A stretch of DNA of 64,000 nucleotides, from contig OZ059897.1 in the NCBI GenBank assembly GCA_964057225.1, positions 21,886,001 through 21,950,000 on the forward strand. The letters run 5' to 3'. Under the pieces are notes generated by a model that saw only the letters and a program-made list of their open reading frames with translations, was not told the DNA's origin and did no database searches. This document shows, in pieces, positions 11,442 through 24,647 of this stretch. Position 1 is the first letter of the stretch. Each line of letters opens with the position of its first letter. Source of the DNA: Auanema rhodensis. Its lineage: Eukaryota > Nematoda > Chromadorea > Rhabditida > Rhabditidae. The position numbers were made by a program, and so were the translations under genes.

Positions 11442-12497
11442 TAGTCTAAAAACAAATTTTTATTGATATTGGTGCATGGTAACCATGACTTTGAAATTTA
11501 CGTGAACTTTAATTTATGCTAATTAAATGTACACGTGATGTGCACTTGGTATGTAACTCGCTTCACGTGAAAGATAAAGAGATGCGGTTTTCAAAGTTAG
11601 ATTCCCCATGTCCATATTAGTCTAAAAACAAATTTTTATTGATATTGGTGCATGGTAACCATGACTTTGAAATTTACGTGAACTTTAATTTATGCTAATT
11701 AAATGTACACGTGATGTGCACTTGGTATGTAACTCGCTTCACGTGAAAGATAAAGAGATGCGGTTTTCAAAATTAGATTCCCCATGTCCATATTAGTCTA
11801 AAAACAAATTTTTATTGATATTGGTGCATGGTAACCATGACTTTGAAATTTACGTGAACTTTAATTCATGCTAATTAAATGTACACGTGATGTGCACTTG
11901 GTATGTAACTCGCTTCACGTAAAAGATAAAGAGATGCGGTTTTCAAAATTAGATTCCCCATGTCCATATTAGTCTAAAAACAAATTTTTATTGATATTGG
12001 TGCATGGTAACCATGACTTTGAAATTTACGTGTACTTTAATTTATGCTAATTAAATGTACACGTGATGTGCACTTGGTATGTAACTCGCTTCACGTGAAA
12101 GATAAAGAGATGCGGTTTTCAAAATTAGATTCCCCAAGTCCATATTAGTCTAAAAACAAATTTTTATTGATATTGGTTCATGGTAACCATGACTTTGAAA
12201 TTTACGTGAACTTTAATTTATGCTAATTAAATGTACACGTGATGTGCACTTGGTATGTAACTCGCTTCACGTGAAAGATAAAGAGATGCGGTTTTCAAAA
12301 TTAGATTCCCCATGTCCATATTAGTCTAAAAACAAATTTTTATTGATATTGGTTCATGGTAACCATGACTTTGAAATTTACGTGAACTTTAATTTATGCT
12401 AATTAAATGTACACGTGATGTGCACTTGGTATGTAAATCGCTTCACGTGAAAGATAAAGAGATGCGGTTTTCAAAATTAGATTCCACATCTCCATAT
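11442..12497 (+). repeat. Six-monomer higher-order unit, copy 2 (1056 bp)
   Basis: This is the tandem repeat of 10386-11441. The B marker ccacatctcc begins at 11429 in copy 1 and at 12485 in copy 2, 1056 bp apart. After it the array continues with C and D monomers, as in the series at the window start. Confidence 0.9.
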
Positions 12498-12849
12498 TAG
12501 TCTAAAAACAAATTTTTATTGATATTGGTGCATGGTAACCATGACTTTGAAATTTACGTGAACTTTAATTTATGCTAATTAAATGTACACGTGATGTGCA
12601 CTTGGTATGTAACTCGCTTCATGTGAAAGATAAAGAGATGCGGTTTTCAAAATTAGGTTCCCCATGTCCATATTAGTCTAAAAACAAATTTTTATTGATA
12701 TTGGTTCATGGTAACCATGACTTTGAAATTTACGTGAACTTTAATTTATGCTAATTAAATGTACACGTGATGTGCACTTGGTATGTAACTCGCTTCACGT
12801 GAAAGATAAAGAGATGCGGTTTTCAAAATTAGATTCCCCATGTCCATAT
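12498..12849 (+). repeat. C and D monomers
   Basis: Monomer 12498 has ggtgc, catgtg and aggttcc (type C) and 12674 is plain ggttc (type D), continuing the A-B-C-D order. Confidence 0.8.
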
Positions 12850-13729
12850 TAGTCTAAAAACAAATTTTTATTGATATTGGTGCATGGTAACCATGACTTT
12901 GAAATTTACGTGTACTTTAATTTATGCTAATTAAATGTACACGTGATGTGCACTTGGTATGTAACTCGCTTCACATGAAAGATAAAGAGATGCGGTTTTC
13001 AAAATTAGATTCCCCAAGTCCATATTAGTCTAAAAACAAATTTTTATTGTAATTGGTTCATGGTAACCATGACTTTGAAATTTACGTGAACTTTAATTTA
13101 TGCTAATTAAATGTACACGTGATGTGCACTTGGTATGTAACTCGCTTCACGTGAAAGATAAAGAGATGCGGTTCTCAAAATTAGATTCCCCATGTCCATA
13201 TTAGTCTAAAAACAAATTTTTATTGATATTGGTGCATGGTAACCATGACTTTGAAATTTACGTGAACTTTAATTTATGCTAATTAAATGTACACGTGATG
13301 TGCACTTGGTATGTAACTCGCTTCACGTGAAAGATAAAGAGATGCGGTTTTCAAAATTAGATTCCCCATGTCCATATTAGTCTAAAAACAAATTTTTATT
13401 GATATTGGTGCATGGTAACCATGACTTTGAAATTTACGTGAACTTTAATTCATGCTAATTAAATGTACACGTGATGTGCACTTGGTATGTAACTCGCTTC
13501 ACGTAAAAGATAAAGAGATGCGGTTTTCAAAATTAGATTCCCCATGTCCATATTAGTCTAAAAACAAATTTTTATTGATATTGGTGCATGGTAACCATGA
13601 CTTTGAAATTTACGTGTACTTTAATTTATGCTAATTAAATGTACACGTGATGTGCACTTGGTATGTAACTCGCTTCACGTGAAAGATAAAGAGATGCGGT
13701 TTTCAAAATTAGATTTCCCAAGTCCATAT
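12850..13729 (+). repeat. Five-monomer duplicated segment, copy 2
   Basis: This matches 7217-8096 marker for marker, including ttattgtaattgg. The monomer after it (13730) is intact where copy 1 is followed by the rearranged 8097 monomer. The 8097 event therefore probably happened after the duplication, unless the duplication ended before it. Confidence 0.85.
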
Positions 13730-16017
13730 TAGTCTAAAAACAAATTTTTATTGATATTGGTTCATGGTAACCATGACTTTGAAATTTACGTGAACTTTAA
13801 TTTATGCTAATTAAATGTACACGTGATGTGCACTTGGTATGTAACTCGCTTCACGTGAAAGATAAAGAGATGCGGTTTTCAAAATTAGATTCCCCATGTC
13901 CATATTAGTCTAAAAACAAATTTTTATTGATATTGGTTCATGGTAACCATGACTTTGAAATTTACGTGAACTTTGATTTATGCTAATTAAATGTACACGT
14001 GATGTGCACTTGGTATGTAACTCGCTTCACGTGAAAGATAAAGAGATGCGGTTTTCAAAATTAGATTCCCCATGTCCATATTAGTCTAAAAACAAATTTT
14101 TATTGATATTGGTGCATGGTAACCATAACTTTGAAATTTACGTGAACTTTAATTTATGCTAATTAAATGTACACGTGATGTGCACTTGGTATGTAACTCG
14201 CTTCACGTGAAAGATAAAGAGATGCGGTTTTCAAAATTAGATTCCCCATGTCCATATTAGTCTAAAAACAAATTTTTATTGATATTGGTTCATGGTAACC
14301 ATGACTTTGAAATTTACGTGAACTTTGATTTATGCTAATTAAATGTACACGTGATGTGCACTTGGTATGTAACTCGCTTCACGTGAAAGATAAAGAGATG
14401 CGGTTTTCAAAATTAGATTCCCCATGTCCATATTAGTCTAAAAACAAATTTTTATTGATATTGGTGCATGGTAACCATGACTTTGAAATTTACGTGTACT
14501 TTAATTTATGCTAATTAAATGTACACGTGATGTGCACTTGGTATGTAACTCGCTTCACGTGAAAGATAAAGAGATGCGGTTTTCAAAATTAGATTCCCCA
14601 TGTCCATATTAGTCTAAAAACAAATTTTTATTGATATTGGTGCATGGTAACCATGACTTTGAAATTTACGTGAACTTTAATTCATGCTAATTAAATGTAC
14701 ACGTGATGTGCACTTGGTATGTAACTCGCTTCACGTGAAAGATAAAGAGATGCGGTTTTCAAAATTAGATTCCCCATGTCCATATTAGTCTAAAAACAAA
14801 TTTTTATTGATATTGGTGCATGGTAACCATGACTTTGAAATTTACGTGTACTTTAATTTATGCTAATTAAATGTACACGTGATGTGCACTTGGTATGTAA
14901 CTCGCTTCACATGAAAGATAAAGAGATGCGGTTTTCAAAATTAGATTCCCCAAGTCCATATTAGTCTAAAAACAAATTTTTATTGATATTGGTTCATGGT
15001 AACCATGACTTTGAAATTTACGTGAACTTTAATTTATGCTAATTAAATGTACACGTGATGTGCACTTGGTATGTAACTCGCTTCACGTGAAAGATAAAGA
15101 GATGCGGTTCTCAAAATTAGATTCCCCATGTCCATATTAGTCTAAAAACAAATTTTTATTGATATTGGTGCATGGTAACCATGACTTTGAAATTTACGTG
15201 AACTTTAATTTATGCTAATTAAATGTACACGTGATGTGCACTTGGTATGTAACTCGCTTCACGTGAAAGATAAAGAGATGCGGTTTTCAAAATTAGATTC
15301 CCCATGTCCATATTAGTCTAAAAACAAATTTTTATTGATATTGGTGCATGGTAACCATGACTTTGAAATTTACGTGAACTTTAATTTATGCTAATTAAAT
15401 GTACACGTGATGTGCACTTGGTATGTAACTCGCTTCACGTGAAAGATAAAGAGATGCGGTTTTCAAAATTAGATTCCCCATGTCCATATTAGTCTAAAAA
15501 CAAATTTTTATTGATATTGGTGCATGGTAACCATGACTTTGAAATTTACGTGTACTTTAATTTATGCTAATTAAATGTACACGTGATGTGCACTTGGTAT
15601 GTAACTCGCTTCACGTAAAAGATAAAGAGATGCGGTTTTCAAAATTAGATTCCCCATGTCCATATTAGTCTAAAAACAAATTTTTATTGATATTGGTGCA
15701 TGGTAACCATGACTTTGAAATTTACGTGTACTTTAATTTATGCTAATTAAATGTACACGTGATGTGCACTTGGTATGTAACTCGCTTCACGTGAAAGATA
15801 AAGAGATGCGGTTTTCAAAATTAGATTCCCCAAGTCCATATTAGTCTAAAAACAAATTTTTATTGATATTGGTTCATGGTAACCATGACTTTGAAATTTA
15901 CGTGAACTTTAATTTATGCTAATTAAATGTACACGTGATGTGCACTTGGTATGTAACTCGCTTCACGTGAAAGATAAAGAGATGCGGTTTTCAAAATTAG
16001 ATTCCCCATGTCCATAT
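13730..16017 (+). repeat. Zone 1 end, mixed monomers
   Basis: Thirteen monomers with ctttgattt (13906, 14258), ccataac (14082), gtgtac (14434, 14786, 15490, 15666), aattcatgc (14610) and gttctc (14962). The last ones (15666, 15842) are F and A types. Zone 1 markers stop here. Confidence 0.8.
15490..15665 (+). repeat. Hybrid monomer, F-type left and E-type right
   Basis: It carries gtgtac (position 64, a type F marker) without aattcatgc, but has cgtaaaa (position 128, a type E marker) and ccatgt at the end. In the neighbouring higher-order copies these markers are on separate monomers. The exchange would lie between positions 74 and 128 (about 15563-15617). Confidence 0.65.
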
Positions 16018-18129
16018 TAGTCTAAAAACAAATTTTTATTGATATTGGTGCATGGTAACCATGACTTTGAAATTTACGTGAACTTTAATTTATGCTAATT
16101 AAATGTACACGTGATGTGCACTTGGTATGTAACTCGCTTCACGTGAAAGATAAAGAGATGCGGTTTTTAAAATTAGATTCCCCATGTCCATATTAGTCTA
16201 AAAACAAATTTTTATTGATATTGGTTCATGGTAACCATGACTTTGAAATTTACGTGAACTTTAATTTATGCTAATAAAATTTACACGTGATGTGCACTTG
16301 GTATGTAACTCGCTTCACGTAAAAGATAAAGAGATGCGGTTTTCAGAATTAGATTCCCCATGTCCATATTAGTCTAAAAACAAATTTTTATTGATATTGG
16401 TGCATGGTAACCATGACTTTGAAATTTACGTGAACTTTAATTTATGCTAATTAAATGTACACGTGATGTGCACTTGGTATGTAACTCGCTTCACGTGAAA
16501 GATAAAGAGATGCGGTTTTCAAAATTAGATTCCCCATGTCCATATTAGTCTAAAAACAAATTTTCATTGATATGGGTGCATGGTAACCATGACTTTGAAA
16601 TTTACGTGAACTTTAATTTATGCTAATTAAATGTACACGTGATGTGCACTTGGTATGTAACTCGCTTCACGTGAGAGATAAAGAGATGCGGTTTTCAAAA
16701 TTAGATTCCCCATGTCCATATTAGTCTAAAAACAAATTTTTATTGATATTGGTTCATGATAACCATGACTTTGAAATTTACGTGAACTTTAATTTATGCT
16801 AATTAAATGTACACGTGATGTGCACTTGGTATGTAACTCGCTTCACGTGAAAGATAAAGAGATGCGGTTTTCAAAATTAGATTCCCCATGTCCATATTAG
16901 TCTAAAAACAAATTTTCATTGATATGGGTGCATGGTAACCATGACTTTGAAATTTACGTGAACTTTAATTTATGCTAATTAAATGTACACGTGATGTGCA
17001 CTTGGTATGTAACTCGCTTCACGTGAAAGATAAAGAGATGCGGTTTTCAAAATTAGATTCCCCATGTCCATATTAGTCTAAAAACAAATTTTTATTGATA
17101 TTGGTTCATGATAACCATGACTTTGAAATTTACGTGAACTTTAATTTATGCTAATTAAATGTACACGTGATGTGCACTTGGTATGTAACTCGCTTCACGT
17201 GAAAGATAAAGAGATGCGGTTTTCAAAATTAGATTCCCCATGTCCATATTAGTCTAAAAACAACTTTTTATTGATATTGGTGCATGGTAACCATGACTTT
17301 GAAATTTACGTGAACTTTAATTTATGCTAATTAAATGTACACGTGATGTGCACTTGGTATGTAACTCGCTTCACGTGAAAGATAAAGAGATGCGGTTTTC
17401 AAAATAAGATTCCCCATGTCCATATTAGTCTAAAAACAAATTTTTATTGATATGGGTGCATGGTAACCATGACTTTGAAATTTACGTGAACTTTAATTTA
17501 TGCTAATTAAATGTACACGTGATGTGCACTTGGTATGTAACTCGCTTCACGTGAAAGATAAAGAGTTGCGGTTTTCAAAATTAGATTCCCCATGTCCATA
17601 TTAGTCTAAAAACAAATTTTTATTGATATTGGTGCATGGTAACCATGACTTTGAAATTTACGTGAACTTTAATTTATGCTAATTAAATGTACACGTGATG
17701 TGCACTTGGTATGTAACTCGCTTCACGTGAAAGATAAAGAGATGCGGTTTTCAAAATAAGATTCCCCATGTCCATATTAGTCTAAAAACAAATTTTTATT
17801 GATATTGGTTCATGGTAACCATGACTTTGAAATTTACGTGAACTTTAATTTATGCTAATTAAATGTACACGTGATGTGCACTTGGTATGTAACTCGCTTC
17901 ACGTGAAAGATAAAGAGATGCGGTTTTCAAAATTTGATTCCCCATGTCCATATTAGTCTAAAAACAAATTTTTATTGATATTGGTTCATGGTAACCATGA
18001 CTTTGAAATTTACGTGAACTTTAATTTATGCTAATTAAATGTACACGTGATGTGCACTTGGTATGTAACTCGCTTCACGTGAAAGATAAAGAGATGCGGT
18101 TTTCAAAATAAGATTCCCCATGTCCATAT
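16018..18129 (+). repeat. Long-range duplicated 12-monomer block, copy 1
   Basis: Markers in order: tttttaaaa (16018); ctaataaaattt + cgtaaaa + cagaatt (16194); plain (16370); ttttcattgatatggg + gagagataa (16546); catgataacc (16722); ttttcattgatatggg (16898); catgataacc (17074); aacaactt + aataag (17250); gatatggg + gagttgcgg (17426); aataag (17602); aatttgat (17778); aataag (17954). The same series recurs at 29757-31868, exactly 13739 bp away (78 monomers plus 11 inserted bases). This block opens zone 2. Confidence 0.9.
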
Positions 18130-19009
18130 TAGTCTAAAAACAAATTTTTATTGATATGGGTGCATGGTAACCATGACTTTGAAATTTACGTGAACTTTAA
18201 TTTATGCTAATTAAATGTACACGTGATGTGCACTTGGTATGTAACTCGCTTCACGTGAAAGATAAAGAGTTGCGGTTTTCAAAATTAGATTCCTCATGTC
18301 CATATTAGTCTAAAAACAAATTTTTATTGATATTGGTGCATGGTAACCATGACTTTGAAATTTACGTGAACTTTAATTTATGCTAATTAAATGTACACGT
18401 GATGTGCACTTGGTATGTAACTCGCTTCACGTGAAAGATAAAGAGATGCGGTTTTCAAAATTTGATTCCCCATGTCCATATTAGTCTAAAAACAAATTTT
18501 TATTGATATTGGTTCATGGTAACCATGACTTTGAAATTTACGTGAACTTTAATTTATGCTAATTAAATGTACACGTGATGTGCACTTGGTATGTAACTCG
18601 CTTCACGTGAAAGATAAAGAGATGCGGTTTTCAAAATAAGATTCCCCATGTCCATATTAGTCTAAAAAGAAATTTTTATTGATATGGGTGCATGGTAACC
18701 ATGACTTTGAAATTTACGTGAACTTTAATTTATGCTAATTAAATGTACACGTGATGTGCACTTGGTATGTAACTCGCTTCACGTGAAAGATAAAGAGATG
18801 CGGTTTTCAAAATAAGCTTCCCCATGTCCATATTAGTCTAAAAACAAATTTTTATTGATATTGGTTCATGGTAACCATGACTTTGAAATTTACGTGAACT
18901 TTAATTTATGCTAATTAAATGTACACGTGATGTGCACTTGGTATGTAACTCGCTTCACGTGAAAGATAAAGAGATGCGGTTTTCAAAATAAGATTCCCCA
19001 TGTCCATAT
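17778..19009 (+). repeat. Seven-monomer higher-order unit, copy 1 (1232 bp)
   Basis: Order: aatttgat (17778), aataag (17954), gatatggg + gagttgcgg + tcctcatg (18130), ggtgc + aatttgat (18306), aataag (18482), aaaaagaaa + gatatggg + aataagctt (18658), aataag (18834). It overlaps the end of the preceding long-range block. Confidence 0.85.
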
Positions 19010-20241
19010 TAGTCTAAAAACAAATTTTTATTGATATTGGTTCATGGTAACCATGACTTTGAAATTTACGTGAACTTTAATTTATGCTAATTAAATGTAC
19101 ACGTGATGTGCACTTGGTATGTAACTCGCTTCACGTGAAAGATAAAGAGATGCGGTTTTCAAAATTTGATTCCCCATGTCCATATTAGTCTAAAAACAAA
19201 TTTTTATTGATATTGGTTCATGGTAACCATGACTTTGAAATTTACGTGAACTTTAATTTATGCTAATTAAATGTACACGTGATGTGCACTTGGTATGTAA
19301 CTCGCTTCACGTGAAAGATAAAGAGATGCGGTTTTCAAAATAAGATTCCCCATGTCCATATTAGTCTAAAAACAAATTTTTATTGATATGGGTGCATGGT
19401 AACCATGACTTTGAAATTTACGTGAACTTTAATTTATGCTAATTAAATGTACACGTGATGTGCACTTGGTATGTAACTCGCTTCACGTGAAAGATAAAGA
19501 GTTGCGGTTTTCAAAATTAGATTCCTCATGTCCATATTAGTCTAAAAACAAATTTTTATTGATATTGGTGCATGGTAACCATGACTTTGAAATTTACGTG
19601 AACTTTAATTTATGCTAATTAAATGTACACGTGATGTGCACTTGGTATGTAACTCGCTTCACGTGAAAGATAAAGAGATGCGGTTTTCAAAATTTGATTC
19701 CCCATGTCCATATTAGTCTAAAAACAAATTTTTATTGATATTGGTTCATGGTAACCATGACTTTGAAATTTACGTGAACTTTAATTTATGCTAATTAAAT
19801 GTACACGTGATGTGCACTTGGTATGTAACTCGCTTCACGTGAAAGATAAAGAGATGCGGTTTTCAAAATAAGATTCCCCATGTCCATATTAGTCTAAAAA
19901 GAAATTTTTATTGATATGGGTGCATGGTAACCATGACTTTGAAATTTACGTGAACTTTAATTTATGCTAATTAAATGTACACGTGATGTGCACTTGGTAT
20001 GTAACTCGCTTCACGTGAAAGATAAAGAGATGCGGTTTTCAAAATAAGCTTCCCCATGTCCATATTAGTCTAAAAACAAATTTTTATTGATATTGGTTCA
20101 TGGTAACCATGACTTTGAAATTTACGTGAACTTTAATTTATGCTAATTAAATGTACACGTGATGTGCACTTGGTATGTAACTCGCTTCACGTGAAAGATA
20201 AAGAGATGCGGTTTTCAAAATAAGATTCCCCATGTCCATAT
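19010..20241 (+). repeat. Seven-monomer higher-order unit, copy 2 (1232 bp)
   Basis: This repeats 17778-19009 with all markers in the same order, including the aaaaagaaa change at 19890. A related but altered version of the series appears at 27643-29050. Confidence 0.85.
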
Positions 20242-20593
20242 TAGTCTAAAAACAAATTTTTATTGATATTGGTTCATGGTAACCATGACTTTGAAATTTA
20301 CGTGAACTTTAATTTATGCTAATTAAATGTACACGTGATGTGCACTTGGTATGTAACTCGCTTCACGTGAAAGATAAAGAGATGCGGTTTTCAAAATAAG
20401 ATTCCCCATGTCCATATTAGTCTAAAAACAAATTTTTATTGATATGGGTGCATGGTAACCATGACTTTGAAATTTACGTGAACTTTAATTTATGCTAATT
20501 AAATGTACACGTGATGTGCACTTGGTATGTAACTCGCTTCACGTGAAAGATAAAGAGATGCGGTTTTCAAAATTAGATTCCCCATGTCCATAT
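20242..20593 (+). repeat. Linker monomers before the T-insertion block
   Basis: An aataag monomer (20242) and a gatatggg monomer with attag (20418). The same gatatggg/attag monomer precedes the T-insertion blocks at 24472 and 29051, so it travels with them. Confidence 0.8.
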
Positions 20594-21652
20594 TAGTCTA
20601 AAAACAAATTTTTATTGATATTGGTTCATGGTAACCATGACTTTGAAATTTACGTGAACTTTAATTTATGCTAATTAAATGTACACGTGATGTGCACTTG
20701 GTATTTTAACTCGCTTCACGTGAAAGATAAAGAGATGCGGTTTTCAAAATTAGATTCCCCATGTCCATATTAGTCTAAAAACAAATTTTTATTGATATTG
20801 GTGCATGGTAACCATGACTTTGAAATTTACGTGAACTTTAATTTATGCTAATTAAATGTACACGTGATGTGCACTTGGTATTTTAACTCGCTTCACGTGA
20901 AAGATAAAGAGATGCGGTTTTCAAAATTAGATTCCCCATGTCCATATTAGTCTAAAAACAAATTTTTATTGATATTGGTTCATGGTAACCATGACTTTGA
21001 AATTTACGTGAACTTCAATTTATGCTAATTAAATGTACACGTGATGTGCACTTGGTATTTTAACTCGCTTCACGTGAAAGATAAAGAGATGCGGTTTTCA
21101 AAATTAGATTCCCCATGTCCATATTAGTCTAAAAACAAATTTTTATTGATATTGGTGCATGGTAACCATGACTTTGAAATTTACGTGAACTTTAATTTAT
21201 GCTAATTAAATGTACACGTGATGTGCACTTGGTATGTAACTCGCTTCACGTGAACGATAAAGAGATGCGGTTTTCAAAATTTGATTCCCCATGTCCATAT
21301 TAGTCTAAAAACAAATTTTTATTGATATTGGTTCATGGTAACCATGACTTTGAAATTTACGTGAACTTTAATTTATGCTAATTAAATGTACACGTGATGT
21401 GCACTTGGTATGTAACTCGCTTCACGTGAAAGATAAAGAGATGCGGTTTTCAAAATAAGATTCCCCATGTCCATATTAGTCTAAAAACAAATTTTTATTG
21501 ATATGGGTGCATGGTAACCATGACTTTGAAATTTACGTGAACTTTAATTTATGCTAATTAAATGTACACGTGATGTGCACTTGGTATGTAACTCGCTTCA
21601 CGTGAAAGATAAAGAGTTGCGGTTTTCAAAATTAGATTCCCCATGTCCATAT
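20594..21652 (+). repeat. Six-monomer unit with T-insertion monomers, copy 1 (1059 bp)
   Basis: Three 177-bp monomers (20594, 20771, 20948) have ggtattttaac where the norm is ggtatgtaac. The third also has cttcaattt. They are followed by gaacgataa + aatttgat (21125), aataag (21301) and gatatggg + gagttgcgg (21477). The unit is 6 x 176 + 3 bp, and the next copy starts exactly 1059 bp on. Confidence 0.9.
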
Positions 21653-24647
21653 TAGTCTAAAAACAAATTTTTATTGATATTGGTTCATGGTAACCATGAC
21701 TTTGAAATTTACGTGAACTTTAATTTATGCTAATTAAATGTACACGTGATGTGCACTTGGTATTTTAACTCGCTTCACGTGAAAGATAAAGAGATGCGGT
21801 TTTCAAAATTAGATTCCCCATGTCCATATTAGTCTAAAAACAAATTTTTATTGATATTGGTGCATGGTAACCATGACTTTGAAATTTACGTGAACTTTAA
21901 TTTATGCTAATTAAATGTACACGTGATGTGCACTTGGTATTTTAACTCGCTTCACGTGAAAGATAAAGAGATGCGGTTTTCAAAATTAGATTCCCCATGT
22001 CCATATTAGTCTAAAAACAAATTTTTATTGATATTGGTTCATGGTAACCATGACTTTGAAATTTACGTGAACTTCAATTTATGCTAATTAAATGTACACG
22101 TGATGTGCACTTGGTATTTTAACTCGCTTCACGTGAAAGATAAAGAGATGCGGTTTTCAAAATTAGATTCCCCATGTCCATATTAGTCTAAAAACAAATT
22201 TTTATTGATATTGGTGCATGGTAACCATGACTTTGAAATTTACGTGAACTTTAATTTATGCTAATTAAATGTACACGTGATGTGCACTTGGTATGTAACT
22301 CGCTTCACGTGAACGATAAAGAGATGCGGTTTTCAAAATTTGATTCCCCATGTCCATATTAGTCTAAAAACAAATTTTTATTGATATTGGTTCATGGTAA
22401 CCATGACTTTGAAATTTACGTGAACTTTAATTTATGCTAATTAAATGTACACGTGATGTGCACTTGGTATGTAACTCGCTTCACGTGAAAGATAAAGAGA
22501 TGCGGTTTTCAAAATAAGATTCCCCATGTCCATATTAGTCTAAAAACAAATTTTTATTGATATGGGTGCATGGTAACCATGACTTTGAAATTTACGTGAA
22601 CTTTAATTTATGCTAATTAAATGTACACGTGATGTGCACTTGGTATGTAACTCGCTTCACGTGAAAGATAAAGAGTTGCGGTTTTCAAAATTAGATTCCC
22701 CATGTCCATATTAGTCTAAAAACAAATTTTTATTGATATTGGTGCATGGTAACCATGACTTTGAAATTTACGTGAACTTTAATTTATGCTAATTAAATGT
22801 ACACGTGATGTGCACTTGGTATGTAACTCGCTTCACGTGAAAGATAAAGAGATGCGGTTTTCAAAATAAGATTCCCCATGTCCATATTAGTCTAAAAACA
22901 AATTTTTATTGATATTGGTTCATGGTAACCATGACTTTGAAATTTACGTGAACTTTAATTTATGCTAATTAAATGTACACGTGATGTGCACTTGGTATGT
23001 AACTTGCTTCACGTGAAAGATAAAGAGATGCGGTTTTCAAAATTTGATTCCCCATGTCCATATTAGTCTAAAAACAAATTTTTATTGATATTGGTTCATG
23101 GTAACCATGACTTTGAAATTTACGTGAACTTTAATTTATGCTAATTAAATGTACACGTGATGTGCACTTGGTATGTAACTCGCTTCACGTGAAAGATAAA
23201 GAGATGCGGTTTTCAAAATTAGATTCCGCATGTCCATATTAGTCTAAAAACAACTTTTTATTGATATTGGTGCATGGTAACCATGACTTTGAAATTTACG
23301 TGAACTTTAATTTATGCTAATTAAATGTACACGTGATGTGCACTTGGTATGTAACTCGCTTCACGTGAAAGATAAAGAGATGCGGTTTTGAAAATTAGAT
23401 TCCTCATGTCCATATTAGTCTAAAAACGAATTTTTATTGATATTGGTGCATGGTAACCATGACTTTGAAATTTACGTGAACTTTAATTTATGCTAATTAA
23501 ATGTACACGTGATGTGCACTTGGTATGTAACTCGCTTCACGTGAAAGATAAAGAGATGCGGTTTCCAAAATAAGATTCCCCATGTCCATATTAGTCTAAA
23601 AACAAATTTTTATTGATATTGGTTTATGGTAACCATGACTTTGAAATTTACGTGAACTTTAATTTATGCTAATTAAATGTACACGTGATGTGCACTTGGT
23701 ATGTAACTCGCTTCACGTGAAAGATAAAGAGATGCGGTTTTCAAAATAAGCTTCCCCATGTCCATATTAGTCTAAAAACAAATTTTTATTGATATTGGTT
23801 CATGGTAACCATGACTTTGAAATTTACGTGAACTTTAATTTATGCTAATTAAATGTACACGTGATGTGCACTTGGTATGTAACTCGCTTCACGTGAAAGA
23901 TAAAGAGATGCGGTTTTCAAAATAAGCTTCCCCATGTCCATATTAGTCTAAAAACAAATTTTTATTGATATTGGTTCATGGTAACCATGACTTTGAAATT
24001 TACGTGAACTTTAATTTATGCTAATTAAATGTACACGTGATGTGCACTTGGTATGTAACTCGCTTCACGTGAAAGATAAAGAGATGCGGTTTTCAAAATA
24101 AGCTTCCCCATGTCCATATTAGTCTAAAAACAAATTTTTATTGATATTGGTTCATGGTAACCATGACTTTGAAATTTACGTGAACTTTAATTTATGCTAA
24201 TTAAATGTACACGTGATGTGCACTTGGTATGTAACTCGCTTCACGTGAAAGATAAAGAGATGCGGTTTTCAAAATTTGATTCCCCATGTCCATATTAGTC
24301 TAAAAACAAATTTTTATTGATATTGGTTCATGGTAACCATGACTTTGAAATTTACGTGAACTTTAATTTATGCTAATTAAATGTACACGTGATGTGCACT
24401 TGGTATGTAACTCGCTTCACGTGAAAGATAAAGAGATGCGGTTTTCAAAATAAGATTCCCCATGTCCATATTAGTCTAAAAACAAATTTTTATTGATATG
24501 GGTGCATGGTAACCATGACTTTGAAATTTACGTGAACTTTAATTTATGCTAATTAAATGTACACGTGATGTGCACTTGGTATGTAACTCGCTTCACGTGA
24601 AAGATAAAGAGATGCGGTTTTCAAAATTAGATTCCCCATGTCCATAT
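21653..24647 (+). repeat. 17-monomer higher-order unit, copy 1 (2995 bp)
   Basis: It begins with a second copy of the 1059-bp unit (21653-22711, gaacgataa included). It continues with aataag (22712), aacttgc + aatttgat (22888), gattccgcatg (23064), aacaactt + ttttgaaaa + tcctcatg (23240), aaaacgaa + tttccaaaa (23416), ggtttatgg + aataagctt (23592), two aataagctt monomers, aatttgat, aataag, and gatatggg (24472). A copy starts 2995 bp downstream. Confidence 0.88.

Noticed and set aside
16194-16369. A separate satellite family or different element, because of several clustered changes (ctaataaaattt, cgtaaaa, cagaatt)
   Set aside because: Length and all other positions match the same 176-bp monomer; it is a diverged copy, duplicated at 29933.
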